DNA of 64,000 bases from Candidula unifasciata (lineage: Eukaryota > Mollusca > Gastropoda > Stylommatophora > Geomitridae). Made by a program: the position numbers and the translations under genes. The stretch lies in assembly GCA_905116865.2 (NCBI GenBank), contig CAJHNH020000702.1, forward strand, positions 350,001 to 414,000, read 5' to 3'. How positions within the stretch are numbered: position 1 is the stretch's first letter; each line of letters starts with the position of its first letter. Below are positions 29,740 through 40,196 of this stretch, in pieces. Below the pieces are notes generated by a model. It did no database searches and was not told the origin of the DNA. It saw only the letters and a program-made list of their open reading frames with translations.

Positions 29740-29915
29740 GGAATTAAACCGTATGATAGAATAACTAATGTAGAGCTTTGGAAGAGAACTAAACAAGTTC
29801 CAGTGGACCAGGAGGTGAGGAAAAGACGTTGGATTCGGATAGAACACACATTGAGAAAACCTGAGAACAGTGAAACTAGAATGCCTTTGCACTGGAATCC
29901 ACTTTTAGCCATTGC
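29740..29915 (+). mobile_element. LINE C-terminal fragment
   Basis: Encodes DRITNVELWKRTKQVPVDQE and VRKRRWIRIEHTLRKPENSE, then MPLHWNPL. This is the RLWERT...RRRWRWIGHTLRK...ALTWNP end of a common LINE ORF2. Confidence 0.75.
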
Positions 29916-29994
29916 ATTAGACATTCTTTTTTTGGGTCACTGCAGTTGACATCTTATTAGTGAGCATCTTTTGCATCTTGCCAAAGGCTTCTTT

Positions 29995-30415
29995 TTCCAG
30001 TGGCGTTCTTCTTCACTTCCTCTGTTACCGCTTCGGGTATCCAGGAAGATATAAGGCTCTGCTTCTTGTTTTTCTCGCCGCTTCGACCGTTGACACATCC
30101 TGCTGTTGTAGAGTTTCTCTGATGTTATCTTTCAAACCTTGTTACTGGTCGGCCTCGGGCTATAAGGTTCTGCTTCTGGCTTTTTTGGCCGCCTCGACCA
30201 TTGACACATCGTGCTGTTGTAGAGTTTCTCTGATGTTATCTTTCCATTTTTTACTGGTCTGCCTTGTGCTATAAGGTTCTGCTTCTTGCTTTTCTAGCTG
30301 CCTCGGCCATTGACACATCGTGCTGTTGTAGAGTTTCTCTGATGTTATCTTTCCATTTTGTTACTGGTCTACCTCGTGCTCTGCTTTCTTCTCCTATTTG
30401 AGTATGTCTTGTGTG
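29995..30415 (-). repeat. Triplicated LINE C-terminal segment, about 117-bp unit
   Basis: Three tandem units contain tgctgttgtagagtttctct, gatgttatctttc, ttactggtc and gctataaggttctgcttct. On the minus strand each encodes a RPVTKWKDNIRETLQQ-like LINE tail (SMVEAA.KARSRTL). Local duplication inside a LINE fragment. Confidence 0.75.
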
Positions 30416-30709
30416 GTAAGTCATCACAAAGCATTCTCTATGTGGGCAAACCGTTTAATTTGCTGTCTTTGTATGTAATCTAGAAAAGGTTCTGTGCTGA
30501 CTTTATTATTATTATTATTATTATTATTCTTATTATTATGACTTTATTGTTGATTTGATCTCTCCTGCAGTCCTTCACAGACATCTCATTTCCATAGTTA
30601 CTAATTGGCAATTCTTGTTCTAATCACGGCAGAGGATCTTACCTCATACCTCAGATGTTATGACTTGTCCAAGATAGAGGTATTGATTCATTTGCTTAAC
30701 AATGTAACT

Positions 30710-32412
30710 TAGTGGTTCTCAACCTGTCTAATGCTGCAACCCATTAATACAGTTCCTCATGTTGTGGCGACCCTTTAATAAAGTTCCTAATGTTGTGGCG
30801 ACCCTTTAATACAGTTTCTCATGCTGTGGCGAGCCTTTAATACAGTTGCTCATGTTGTGGCGACCCTTTAATACAGTTCCTCATGTTGTGGCGACCCTTT
30901 AATACAGTTCCTCATGTTGTGGCGACCCTTTAATACAGTTGCCTCATGTTGTGGCGACCCTTTAATACAGTTCTTCATGTTGTGGCGACCCTTTAATACA
31001 GTTTCTCATGTTATGGTGAGCCTTTAATACAGTTTCTCCTGTTGTGGCGACCCTTTAATACAGTTCATGTTGTGGTGACCCTTTAATACAGTTCCTCATT
31101 TTGTGGCGACCCTTTAATACAGTTCCTCATGTTGTCGGGACCCTTTCATACAGTTCCTGATGTTGTGGCGACTCTTTAATACAGTTCTTCGTGTTGTGGG
31201 GACCCTTTAATACAGTTCCTCATGTTGTGGGGACTCTTTAATACAGTTCCTCATGTTGTGGGGACCCTTTAATACAGTTCCTCATGTTGTGGCGACCCTT
31301 TAATACAGTTCTTAATGTTATGGCGATCCTTTAATACAGTTCCTCATGTTATGGCGACCCTTTAAAACAGTTCCTCATGTTGTGGCGACCCTTTAATACA
31401 GTTCCTCCATGTTGTGGCGACCCTTTAATACAGTTCCTCCTGTTGTGGCGCCCCTTTAATACAGTTCCTCATGTTGTGGGGACTCTTCAGTACTGTTCCT
31501 CGTGTTGTCGGGACCATTTAATACAGTTCCTAATGTTGTAGCGACTCTTTAATACAGTTCCTCATGTTGTAGCGACCCTTTAATACAGTTCCCCATGTTG
31601 TGGTGACCCTTTAATACAGTTCCTCGTGTTGTGGGGACCCTTTAATACAGTTCCTCATGTTATGGCGACCCTTAATACAGTTCCTCCTGTTGTGGGGACC
31701 CTTTAATACAGTTCATGTTATGGCGACCCTTAATACAGTTCTTCGTGTTGTGGGGACCCTTTAATACAGTTCCTCATGTTGTAGGGACCCTTTAATACAG
31801 TTCCTCCTGTTGTGGGGACTTTTTAATACAGTTCTTCATGTTTTGGGGACCCTTTAATACAGTTCTTCATATTGTGGGGACCCTTTAATACAGTTCCTCA
31901 TGTTATGGCGACCCTTAATACAGTTCCTCCTGTTGTGGGGACCCTTTAATACAGTTCATGTTATGGCGACCCTTAATACAGTTCGTCGTGTTGTGGGGAC
32001 CCTTTAATACAGTTCCTCATGTTGTGGGGACCCTTTAATACAGTTCCTCATGTTGTGGTGACCCTTTAATACAGTTCCTTATGTTGTTGGGACCCTTTAA
32101 AATAGTTCCTTATGTTGTTGGGACCCTTTAATATAGTTCATGTTGTGGCGACTCTTTAATACAGTTCCCCATGTTGTGGCGACCTTTTAATACAGTTCTT
32201 CATGTTGTGGGGACCCTTTAATACAGTTCTTTATATTGTGGGGACTATTTTATACAGTTCTTTATGTTGTGGCAACCCCAACCATAGTTATTTTCCTCGC
32301 TTCTTCACAATTTCAGTAAATATTGTTTTTTATTGCGATGGTCTTTGGCGACCCCTGTGAAAGTGTCATTTGACCCGAAAAAGGGTAGCCACCCATAGGT
32401 TGTCTTCTGATG
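30710..32412 (+). mobile_element. SPIN-like hAT expanded by an internal satellite
   Basis: The left end agtggttctcaacctgtcta, the body cccaaccatagttattttc and cgatggtctttggcgacccc, and a decayed right end acccataggttg are in SPIN order. The segment that occurs once in an ordinary copy (35608-35782) is here amplified into the 31-bp array. The terminal gagaaccactg at the right is eroded. Confidence 0.8.
30735..32275. repeat. 31-bp satellite array, about 50 copies
   Basis: The unit contains ttgtggcgaccctttaatac and agttcctcatg. Variants ggggac, cgtg and atgttatgg recur in blocks. It is derived from a SPIN-like element (see enclosing entry). Confidence 0.95.
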
Positions 32413-32476
32413 TCAGTCTTGCACCCAGACATAAAATGTAGTCAGTTATGGATCTCTCCCCCTCCCCCGACCTCAC

Positions 32477-32477
<1 letters not shown>

Positions 32478-32510
<33 letters not shown>
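32478..32510. repeat. (TA)n microsatellite
   Basis: About 33 bp of AT dinucleotides. Confidence 0.95.
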
Positions 32511-32512
<2 letters not shown>

Positions 32513-32726
32513 GTGAAAAGACTATTTTAGTCATGTCAGTAATATTAAAAACCATAACAGAGAAATGGAATAAATGTTACTGCAGTGGTTGGTCTACTAT
32601 AAATAATGCTCCTGCCACATATATATCAGCTTTTCTAGCTTCTAAGCCGCAGGAGATGTCACATTCCCTGAAAACTGCAATTTTGTTATATCAGATTTAA
32701 CAATCTTCTTTCAGATGGACCGATCC

Positions 32727-32999
32727 CATGGGGCCCCATTGCGGAGAAAACAAGAATAGACCCACTGCCTCCCCAACAAGCATGTCCTAAGGGTCGATTA
32801 ATTGGAGGTTTCCTTTAAAGCTGGAGTGCATCTGACTGGGAGGCCGGGAACCAACAGTCTGCATACATATGAGTCAGATTTGCAAAATGGATGTGCATGC
32901 TACACTCAGGTTCTGGAACAAGTCATAAGTCCAGAGGTAGATGATCAACCAGAACTTCAGCCGGTGTTTACAGCCGCTGTATGTGAAGAAGAAGAACGG
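32727..32999 (+). repeat. SINE family 1 copy
   Basis: catggggccccattgcgg, aacaagaatagacccactgc, tctgactgggaggccgggaa and ccggtgtttacagccgctg, ending in a gaagaagaa tail. Confidence 0.85.
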
Positions 33000-33159
33000 C
33001 CACGTAACAATTATACCCTGGGCCGCGAGTGTCAGAAAGGTTGAGAAACCTTGCCTCACAGAACGTTGCACAGCCGTCCCCAGCATTTCTCAAGTGTTTG
33101 TGATGCCACTAATCAGTTCAAGTTCAGTTTTTTGCCACTGATCCCTGCCCGGCTCTCTA

Positions 33160-33260
33160 GCGTAGTTGGCTAAACCGGATTGCGCGGTGACCGGGTGACG
33201 AACTCCTTGTGGTCAGAGTTCACTCCCGGGCGTAGGCAGGAAAGCAAGATTTTCTTTCAG
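33160..33260 (+). repeat. tRNA-like SINE head
   Basis: A-box-like tagcgtagttggctaaacc and a B-box-like agagttcactcccggg about 55 bp later. The spacing is longer than in a true tRNA, so a tRNA-derived SINE promoter is more likely. Confidence 0.45.
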
Positions 33261-33529
33261 ATTTATGGTATTTACAATGGAATCAAGGCCGAAAGGTTGC
33301 GATATCCATCATAACGAGTCTAAGGGTTAACAACTCATGGCTTCTGGATACTAAAACAAACAGGCAGTGCTCCCTGAATGGTCAACTTTCGACACCACTT
33401 GAAGCCAATGGAAAGCGGTCTGCTGTCAAATCAGCCACAGTTGGGATCAAACCCAGCGTCACGGAGCTACAAAGCGCGTTTCACAACGCCTAAGTCATGG
33501 ACGCTGACAATATTATTAAGATACAGTAG

Positions 33530-33710
33530 CTTCAAAAATGACTTTGGCTCCCAGCCTTGAGTGGGTACCGGGTGCAGTCCTGGAAAGTAAAGGCGGCCAG
33601 GGGGATGCAGACCACATCACCCATCTTGTGTCGTTGATCTTTAAAATATAGGTCTAGCCCTATATACCCAATACGCCAGAAAGGCGTCGGAACGGGTCCT
33701 TTACTTTTTA
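33530..33710 (+). repeat. SINE family 2, body and tail
   Basis: Contains caaaaatgactttggctccc, gaaagtaaaggcgg, catcacccatcttgtg, tatatacccaatacg and cctttactttt, matching 2470-2672. The tRNA head is missing or replaced. Confidence 0.8.
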
Positions 33711-33837
33711 TTTCAGTAGCGCTGGGGAAAAAATACTTTCTTAATTTCATGTGTGCCTTGCAGTTTTTACAGTGTGGCAGCGCTTCTGGCCAGGTTATGT
33801 GCCGTTAAGGACGAAGATCGCCAATCTTATATCCAGA

Positions 33838-33945
33838 TAGGCGATGAACCAACAGTCTGCATATAAAATAAGCTAGAGCTCTAAACAGGATGTGCGCGCA
33901 AAACTCAAGCTCTGGAACAAGACTGCGAAGTGGACGAGTTTCCGC
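33838..33945 (+). repeat. SINE family 1 fragment
   Basis: Contains gatgaaccaacagtctgcat and actcaagctctggaacaaga, then diverges at the G run (33954-33964). Confidence 0.65.
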
Positions 33946-34920
33946 CGGGGATAGGGGGGGGGGGGCTGCCTTGTTTCGAGGCATGGCGTCCGCCTCGAGT
34001 GCTGGAGGTCCCCGGTTCAGGCCCATGTGAAGGCTGGGATTTTCTTAGTGGACTTCTAGTAATTTTGCCTGGTCACTGGGTAGCAAGATCGGACGCCCGT
34101 GTGCATTGCCTCGCCCGTCAAAAATCCCCTGGCATTTGGAAATCGAATAAGACTAGCCTAACGGCGCTTCCGGGGCAAAATTTGGAGTTTAAAATCTACC
34201 CAAAGTATTTCAGGATATCCGCTGGTGCTACGGAGTTCGTGTACTGTACTGAGATTCTTCGGACTTAGGCTTGCGTTAGAAGTAGAACGGAGCACTTTGG
34301 GGTTACTATCCTTGTGCCATGATGTTGATCTGTCGTTTAAACCGAAACCGCCGGTGAAGATGAAGAAGAAAATCCACATATGAATGAAATCCTAGATGAA
34401 TATGTCACTACGGTCCTCCATACTTCCAAGGAATGGATTCCCCGCTGCAGAATCTAGTCCCGGGCCGTGAACCGGCTTCGGCCCGCGCTTCTTCCATTCG
34501 CGACGGAAACGTCCCCAGCCAGTCACTCGAGATCACGGCTGTCATGGAGACCAAATGTGGCGGGCTCTTGCAGTGAGTACATAACAAATCACATCTCCAT
34601 ACCAACAGAAGTTTGATTTCGTGGAAGATTTCGTAATTCTACCTTGAACACATAATTTAACTTGAAAATACTTCTGTGTTAAATCAGTAAATTTAACTAT
34701 AATTGTCAGTGCTTCGTGTGTTAAATTAGAGAATTCAAGTGTACGTGAAAATAGAGGTGGTTTACTTTGTGAGCATGGGCGACAAGTGCCCGGGGACTTC
34801 AATCATTGGATTACACGCGGGTTCACTGCTGACTTGAGTACGTGGGAAACTCTCGTCTTAAGATTTGCTAAAGGCAGCACAGTTGATCGATACCATCTTG
34901 AGACCGCTACATCGGTAGGT
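33946..34920. other. Low-repeat region, no gene recognised
   Basis: About 1 kb without array structure. Open frames up to 112 codons exist but lack splice context or recognisable motifs. Part of it (33980-34130) may be SINE-derived. Confidence 0.3.
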
Positions 34921-34964
34921 CCTGCTTCTTGCTGTTCTTCATTTAGCTTCCTGTTGTGTTTGTT

Positions 34965-35235
34965 GTTGTTGTTGTTGTTGTTGTTCTTCTTCTTCTTCTT
35001 CTTCTTCTTCTTCTTCTTCTTCTTCTTCTTCTTCTTCTTCTTCTTCTTCTTCTTCTTCTTCTTCTTCTTCTTCTTCTTCTTCTTCTTCTTCTTCTTCTTC
35101 TTTTCTTCTTTTTCTTCTTCTTCTTCTTCTTCTTCTTCTTCTTCTTCTTCTTCTTCTTCTTCTTCTTCTTCTTCTTCTTCTTCTTCTGCTGCTGCTGCTG
35201 CCGCTGCTGCTGCTGCTGCTGCTCCTCCTCCTCCT
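34965..35235. repeat. (TTG)n-(TTC)n-(TGC)n-(TCC)n compound trinucleotide tract
   Basis: About 200 bp of nearly pure TTC (34985-35186) flanked by TTG, GCT and CCT runs. The purine/pyrimidine strand bias gives all-frame open reading of homopolymeric peptides. Such tracts can form triplex DNA. Confidence 0.95.
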
Positions 35236-35239
35236 CCAC

Positions 35240-35500
35240 AATTTACCTCAGCGAGGTTATGGAGGTTAGGGGGGGGGGATGTAAGGATAGGTTGTGCGTT
35301 TTTTCCACTGCATTGTGCAATGCATTTCTGTTAGGTTGCTCCTGATATTGTCGCTCCACACCTTGCGTGGTCTTCCCCTTGCTCTGTGTTCATTATATTT
35401 CTTCAGCGTGGCAGCTGGTACTAGGGCATTCTCGTCAGGTGGCCAAACCATCCCATTTGCTGTTATTCAATGTATTGTGTGTTCTTATCTGGTCATTTAC
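35240..35500 (-). mobile_element. LINE 3'-end fragment
   Basis: The minus-strand frame encodes RARGRPRKVWSDNIRSNLTE, the GRPRxxWxDNI tail of a LINE, next to MVWPPDENALVPAATLKKY. The compound TTC tract follows at what would be its 3' side. Confidence 0.65.
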
Positions 35501-35607
35501 GTCACTTTACCCAGCATTCTGCTTGTTTATCAGTGACTGTATAGTTGTATTTCTACTTATGTTTGTAAGTGATGGTACTTTGACACGGGGGGAAAAGGGG
35601 GCTAGAA

Positions 35608-35782
35608 AAGTGGTTCTCAACTTTCTTAATGCGGCAACCCTTTAATATATTTCCTCATGTTGTGGCGACCCCCCAACCATACAATTATTTTCGTTGCTAA
35701 TTCATAACTTCAGTGAATGTTTCCGATGGTTTTTGGCGACCCCTGTGAAAGGGTCGTTCGATCCACAGGTTGAGAACCACTG
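35608..35782. mobile_element. SPIN-like non-autonomous hAT, compact copy
   Basis: Runs from (a)agtggttctcaact to ggttgagaaccactg with all SPIN-type blocks between (aaccctttaatat, ttcctcatgttgtggcgacc, caattattttcgttgctaat, ccgatggtttttggcgaccc, aagggtcgttcga). Flanks ggctagaa (35600-35607) and ctctagca (35783-35790) share the CTAG core expected of the nTCTAGAn target preference of this hAT group. Confidence 0.8.
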
Positions 35783-35989
35783 CTCTAGCAAATTCGCAAT
35801 AGTGAGAGCCTTAACTCTTCAAGTTCCAAACAATTATCAATTAAACTCGTCCTATTCCAAGAAGTCGAGCCTACAAGCAATAAATACTGAAGACCTGAAG
35901 GAGTTCAGCAAAAACTCTTTCGGACAAAAGTAGTTAAACTAATCACTCCGATAAAAAGCCGTGTCGCCGTCCGCACGCAACTCCATTTA

Positions 35990-36130
35990 CCCCAGAGTGT
36001 CAACTCTGGCACCCAGAGGCTGGGTGAACCCCGGGAACCGCCCGGTTTCGAACACTAACCGTAGGCTGCAGCGATTCGCAGCTATATTTGAAAGCGAGTC
36101 TCCTATCGACTGCGCTAACGCAGCCCCTAG
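35990..36130 (-). repeat. tRNA-like sequence, minus strand
   Basis: The minus strand shows an A-box-like gttagcgcagtcgatagg and, further on, ggttagtgttcgaaacc, with a long intervening region. A degenerate tRNA-derived SINE head is likely. Confidence 0.35.
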
Positions 36131-36246
36131 TAATCAGTGTTGCTTCTTACATGCTTCGCATATGCATTTGAAATGTATCCTATCAGTATGGCCCACCCTA
36201 TATTATTCCAAACAAATTATCATTAGCACAAAGTAATTTTTTGTAT

Positions 36247-36470
36247 ATCGCTTCTCGGCATTTTGGCTGAAATCAAAGTCTAGCTTTGCTGCACTGGGTC
36301 TGGCCAAGAGGACCGGGATCGATCACAACCAAGTCACGCGTGAAACCCAAACGACATGAGCTATCTCAAAAACTGCCGGGCGGTTTCCCCGTTCAGTCTG
36401 GATTGGCGACGTAATATCCTTCTTGTAGTCGGGCGGCCAACTGGGCATTTTGAAGACCGACCCCGGAAAT
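36247..36470 (+). repeat. U2-snRNA-headed retrosequence (SINE-U-like)
   Basis: The first 35-37 nt, atcgcttctcggcattttgg then ctgaaatcaaa.tctag, match the 5' end of U2 snRNA with few differences. Thereafter the sequence departs completely from U2 (no branch-point-recognition or Sm region) and continues as a body of about 185 bp ending near an A/T-rich tail at 36465-36482. Flanks attttttgtat (36236-36246) and ttttttttatgtat (36469-36482) are similar and could be a target duplication. It is not a functional U2 gene. Confidence 0.65.
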
Positions 36471-36599
36471 TATTTTTTTTTATGTATTATTATTCTTGCT
36501 AACTCAAACACTGGGAGCCGCTCGCTCCTCTTGGCGGTGAGCTACTTTATGATAAAGGCTCTCTGGGATCAGACAGACAGTGCAGTAGAATAGATCGAG

Positions 36600-37085
36600 A
36601 ATCGATATATTCAAGGTCTAATTTAACGGGGTGAATTCAGAGCATGCATTTTTCTTGTAGCAACATACGGATGTGAGTCGTGGACTATCTCCCAGTCCTT
36701 AAAAAAGAAAATATTGCTTTTTGAGCTGAAATGCTTTAGAAAGATTCTCAGAATATCATGGACAAAGAAGAGAAGAAATACTGACATCTAGATCTGGACA
36801 TCAAGGAAGATTGGCTAATAAACAGCATCCTGTCTCAAAAGCCGAAATATTTTGGTTAACATCAAACGTCATGGTGGATTGGGAAAAAAAATAGCAGAAG
36901 GCATGGTACCAGCAACGAGGAGCAGGGACCGAGCAACACGAAGATGGGCACAGGATATAAGTGACACCTTGAATATGAAAATGGCATGAGGTGGGAGAGC
37001 TGGCGAGAGACCGAGTTTCTTTCAGGCAGACTGTGATGAGAGCGACGTTCTGCAAAGGACCTGCTTCATGATGATGATGAGAAGA
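36600..37085 (+). mobile_element. RTE LINE 3' end, second copy
   Basis: Parallels 11340-11780: agagcatgcattttt, gtgagtcgtggactatctc, FELKCFRKILRISWTKKRR, then gagagcgacgttctgcaaag and cctgcttcatgatgatgatg. Decayed by frame breaks. Confidence 0.85.
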
Positions 37086-37227
37086 GATTCTGGAGGATAT
37101 GCACCACTGAGGTTGGGGGGGGGGAGGGCATGGGAGGCCTTGAAATCAGGTTATAACTGGTGCTATCAGCATGTAGATTGCTGAAGATGCGGACGGAGCA
37201 CGTGTGGAAACGTCCGGAAGGCAGAGA

Positions 37228-37236
37228 TATCAGTTC

Positions 37237-37278
<42 letters not shown>

Positions 37279-37300
37279 CATTCATTCATTGATTCATTCA
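37228..37300. repeat. (TTGA)n/(TTCA)n tetranucleotide
   Basis: About 70 bp of ttgattga followed by ttcattca. Confidence 0.95.
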
Positions 37301-37364
37301 TTCACAAGGGTAGCCACCGTGGTAAAGGGAGCTATACGCTAGCTGCGAATCTGAATGTTGTGGA

Positions 37365-37560
37365 TTCAGAAATGATCGTGTCGTTTAGGTCTACCTAGCC
37401 TTCAGTGGGTACCAGATAAAGTCATAGGAAGTAAAGGCGGCCGGTGTGACGTTGACTACATCACTCACAAGGTGCCGAATAGCCTATAAAATATAGGTCC
37501 AGCCCTGTTTGCCCAACATACATGATGGCTCAGAAAAGAGTCTTACTTTTACTTACTTAA
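37365..37560 (+). repeat. SINE family 2 copy
   Basis: Contains ccttcagtgggtaccagata, gaagtaaaggcggccgg, catcactcacaaggtg, agcctataaaatataggtcc and a tttacttactt tail. Confidence 0.75.
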
Positions 37561-37599
37561 ACAAGGCGGTGACCCTGTGAGTCCATTCGGCCGCTATAA

Positions 37600-38010
37600 A
37601 ATGGGTTATTAAAACGTTGGTCTCCCCACGGAAAGTAGGTCAGTTTCACAGTAGGCTTGTTGGACTAGTCAACCATGGTAAAGGTTATGGCTGTGGCGGT
37701 CTGTTGTGTTGCCTTTACGTTTTTATTCCGAGAAAGAGATTGCCTGTGACATAAGTTTCTTCACTCTCTAGGGGGGTTGTGTTTTAGACCCAGTTTCCTA
37801 ATGTTTTTGTAGTGTTAAAAGCGCTGGCGTGCTTAAATATACAAGATGCGATGTCAATGGCATTGCGGAACAGCCCCGTCACCTTGTGTGAAAGTCGGAT
37901 GGCTCGAGGCTGACCAGTCAGAAGTGAGGTAGGCTGAAGGTCGACCAGTCAGAAGCGAGCTAGTGTGTACCGGTGTGTAGAATGAGGGGGGGGGGGGAAC
38001 TCTTTCGTTT
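37600..38010. mobile_element. Foldback element family C, copy 2
   Basis: Carries gtcaaccatggtaaaggtta, agaaagagattgcctgtgac, gttaaaagcgctggcgtgct and gcgatgtcaatggcattgcg, then ctgaccagtcagaagtg and the related ctagtgtgtaccgg, as in the 56.0-kb and 59.1-kb copies. Confidence 0.65.
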
Positions 38011-38256
38011 TACCATAAAATGTATATGGGGCTAAAGCGGCTCCCACCCAGTACCAGTGTTTTCTGTATGTAGGCGACCCTTGTTGGATGTCTAATATCT
38101 GCTATTTTGTTCGGGTTTTTAAAAGCTACTGATTACACAAATCAACAGCCGTAGAAATATTATTTATATATATATAAAAAAAAGATTGCAGAAAGGATGA
38201 GAGCTGAGCGTCTGGGAAAAAAAACAGCTGCATTAAACACAAATATTGACAACAAT
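38010..38256. other. Unannotated DNA
   Basis: AT-rich, contains a short (TA)n at 38167-38178. Nothing recognised. Confidence 0.3.
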
Positions 38257-38257
38257 G

Positions 38258-38405
38258 GCACTGAAATCGCATGCTATCATTGTGGAAGACACGGGCGGGT
38301 CTTGCTAGTCACACTCGCCATCGCCATTGGCTGTGAGTCTCATGCCTCCTCATAGCGTAATATAACACTTTTGTCTGGAAAGACGGACAGGTGCCAATCA
38401 TCATC
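38258..38405 (-). repeat. Dispersed repeat R6, inverted copy
   Basis: Reverse complement of part of 57310-57455 (gaaatcgcatgctatcattg, cacactcgccatcgccat, gtctggaaagacgg). The class is unknown. Confidence 0.6.
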
Positions 38406-38504
38406 AATCATCGATTGCCTCACTGAAACTTGTTTATGTTAGTTTCGTTAGACCGGAGTGCTGACGCCCCAAGTCCTATATTAAAAAAAAAAAAACTTTG
38501 GTCT

Positions 38505-38625
38505 GCCTGTCTGTCTGCCTATATATCTAACTGTCTGCCTATATATCTAACTGTCTGCCTATATATCTAACTGTCTGCCTATATATCTGTCTGCCTATAT
38601 ATCTAACTGTCTGCCTGACATCCAG
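38505..38625. repeat. 20-bp tandem repeat, about 5 copies
   Basis: Unit ctgtctgcctatatatctaa repeated from about 38512. Confidence 0.95.
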
Positions 38626-39724
38626 TGTATGTGCACTTGTCTATCCTTTCTCTTCTATTCAGCCGAATGCTTATATGTGTGTCCGCCCATCTATCAAACG
38701 CCGTCAATTCACAGTGTGTTGCGTGTGTAATACACATATACATATATACAAGCAGGGCTTAGTTCTAGGAAAAAGGTACATGTACCACAAATGATTCCTT
38801 AAAAGGGTGCCGGTACTGGGTATCATGGCGAACAGTACCACCCAAAAACAAAAAACAAACTGCGTAAGCATTTATATGTGTGTATGTGTATGTTTATGCT
38901 GTCTGTGTGCATGGGTTTATTTGTTGCCATTATCTCAAGTCTTGATCTAAAATTACACTACCCGGGAACACCGGTCAGAAATCCTTTGGAATTTGAGGGG
39001 AAAAAACGAAACCCAGCAGTCTTCCATCTTAAATGACTTGTTGCGTAATCTGTTGGAATGTGGGTAGTTCAAAGGTCAGCCGATATCAGTCCGCCCACAT
39101 ACACACAGCCATAGCTTGCATGCTAGACACACAACCACCAGATGATATCCTTTCGCGGAGATTATTTGCACAGAGTAGAGGCTTGGACAAAATGCCCTCT
39201 TTCATTCAGCCAGTAATTCGCCTCCAAATTGCCTTGCTATCTGGAATCGATAGCCCCTGAAACTCCAGTTTTTATAACGGACTCTGTACACAAACGCATG
39301 TAACGCACGCGGCCTGTGGCATCTATCTATCAGACGCACGCACGCACGAGCACAACAGATTCCATTGTTACTCAAATGTAGCGGAAGACAAGAGCTTTCT
39401 ACCCTTGCATTCATTTCACTGTTGACAAGTTTGATTTATTTCGTGGTGGGGAGTCACATTTTTGTAGTAACCATGAAATCGCATGGAGTCAATCTCTTGA
39501 TTGACTCCCTTCTGTTTGGCATTTCCCCGACTGCTTGTTACATTTAGATAATTACAGGCTGTTTTACGTTGGGCATTTACTTTTCTTGTAAATTAGGCGC
39601 ACTCAATGAATTATTTGCTCATCTGCTGTCTGGGCGATTAGCCGGGATCTGTTGGCAATAGTAAACCTAAAACTTATGGAAGAGTTGACTTGACCCTTCC
39701 TCATTGGGTTTCGGAGTCAAATTT
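38626..39724. other. Low-repeat region, no gene recognised
   Basis: About 1.1 kb free of obvious repeats. Short open frames (up to 75 codons) have no recognisable motif. It could include regulatory or unique sequence. Confidence 0.3.
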
Positions 39725-39725
39725 T

Positions 39726-40196
39726 GGGGGAAAAGAATAGACCAACTGCACTTTGGCAAACATGTCGTAAGGGGCGAATAATTAAGGACTTCCTGAAATC
39801 TTCTTCTTCTTCTTCTTCTTCTTCTTCTTCTTCTTCTTCTTCTTCTTCTTCTTCTTCTTCTTCTTCTTCTTCTTCTTCTTCTTCTTCTTCTTCTTCTTCT
39901 TCTTCTTCTTCTTCTTCTTCTTTGCGTTCACCGGCTGTAAACTCCGGCGGAAAGTTCTTGTTGTTCGTCCACTTCTGGACTGCAGTCCTGTTTCAGAACC
40001 TCAGTGTTGCGTGTGCATCCGTTTGACACGTCTGACTCATTTGTATGTAGACGGTTAGTTCCTTGCCTCTTAGGCTGATGCACTCCGACTTCGAAGGAAG
40101 CTCCAAATTAATCGACTCTTACGACATGCTTTTGGGTAGCCAGTGGGTCTGTTCTTCTTTTTGCAATAATAGGGACCCTGAACCCACACGGGGATT
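39726..40196 (-). repeat. SINE family 1 pair with 125-bp (TTC)n tail
   Basis: 39726-39798 is the 5' body of a plus-strand copy (aaaagaatagaccaactgca, acatgtcgtaaggggcga). It is followed by about 125 bp of (TTC)n and then an inverted copy (39922-40196: cggctgtaaactccggcgg, cttctggactgcagtcctg, ccttgcctcttaggctgatg, tcgactcttacgacatgctt). The (TTC)n is the minus-strand reading of that copy's GAA tail, greatly expanded. Confidence 0.8.

Noticed and set aside
33160..33260. A functional tRNA gene
   Set aside because: Promoter-box-like words are present, but no acceptor stem pairing or anticodon arm of proper spacing was found. A SINE head is more likely.
36247..36440. A functional U2 snRNA gene
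   Set aside because: Only the first 35-37 nt match U2. The branch-point interaction region, Sm site and 3' stem-loops are absent.
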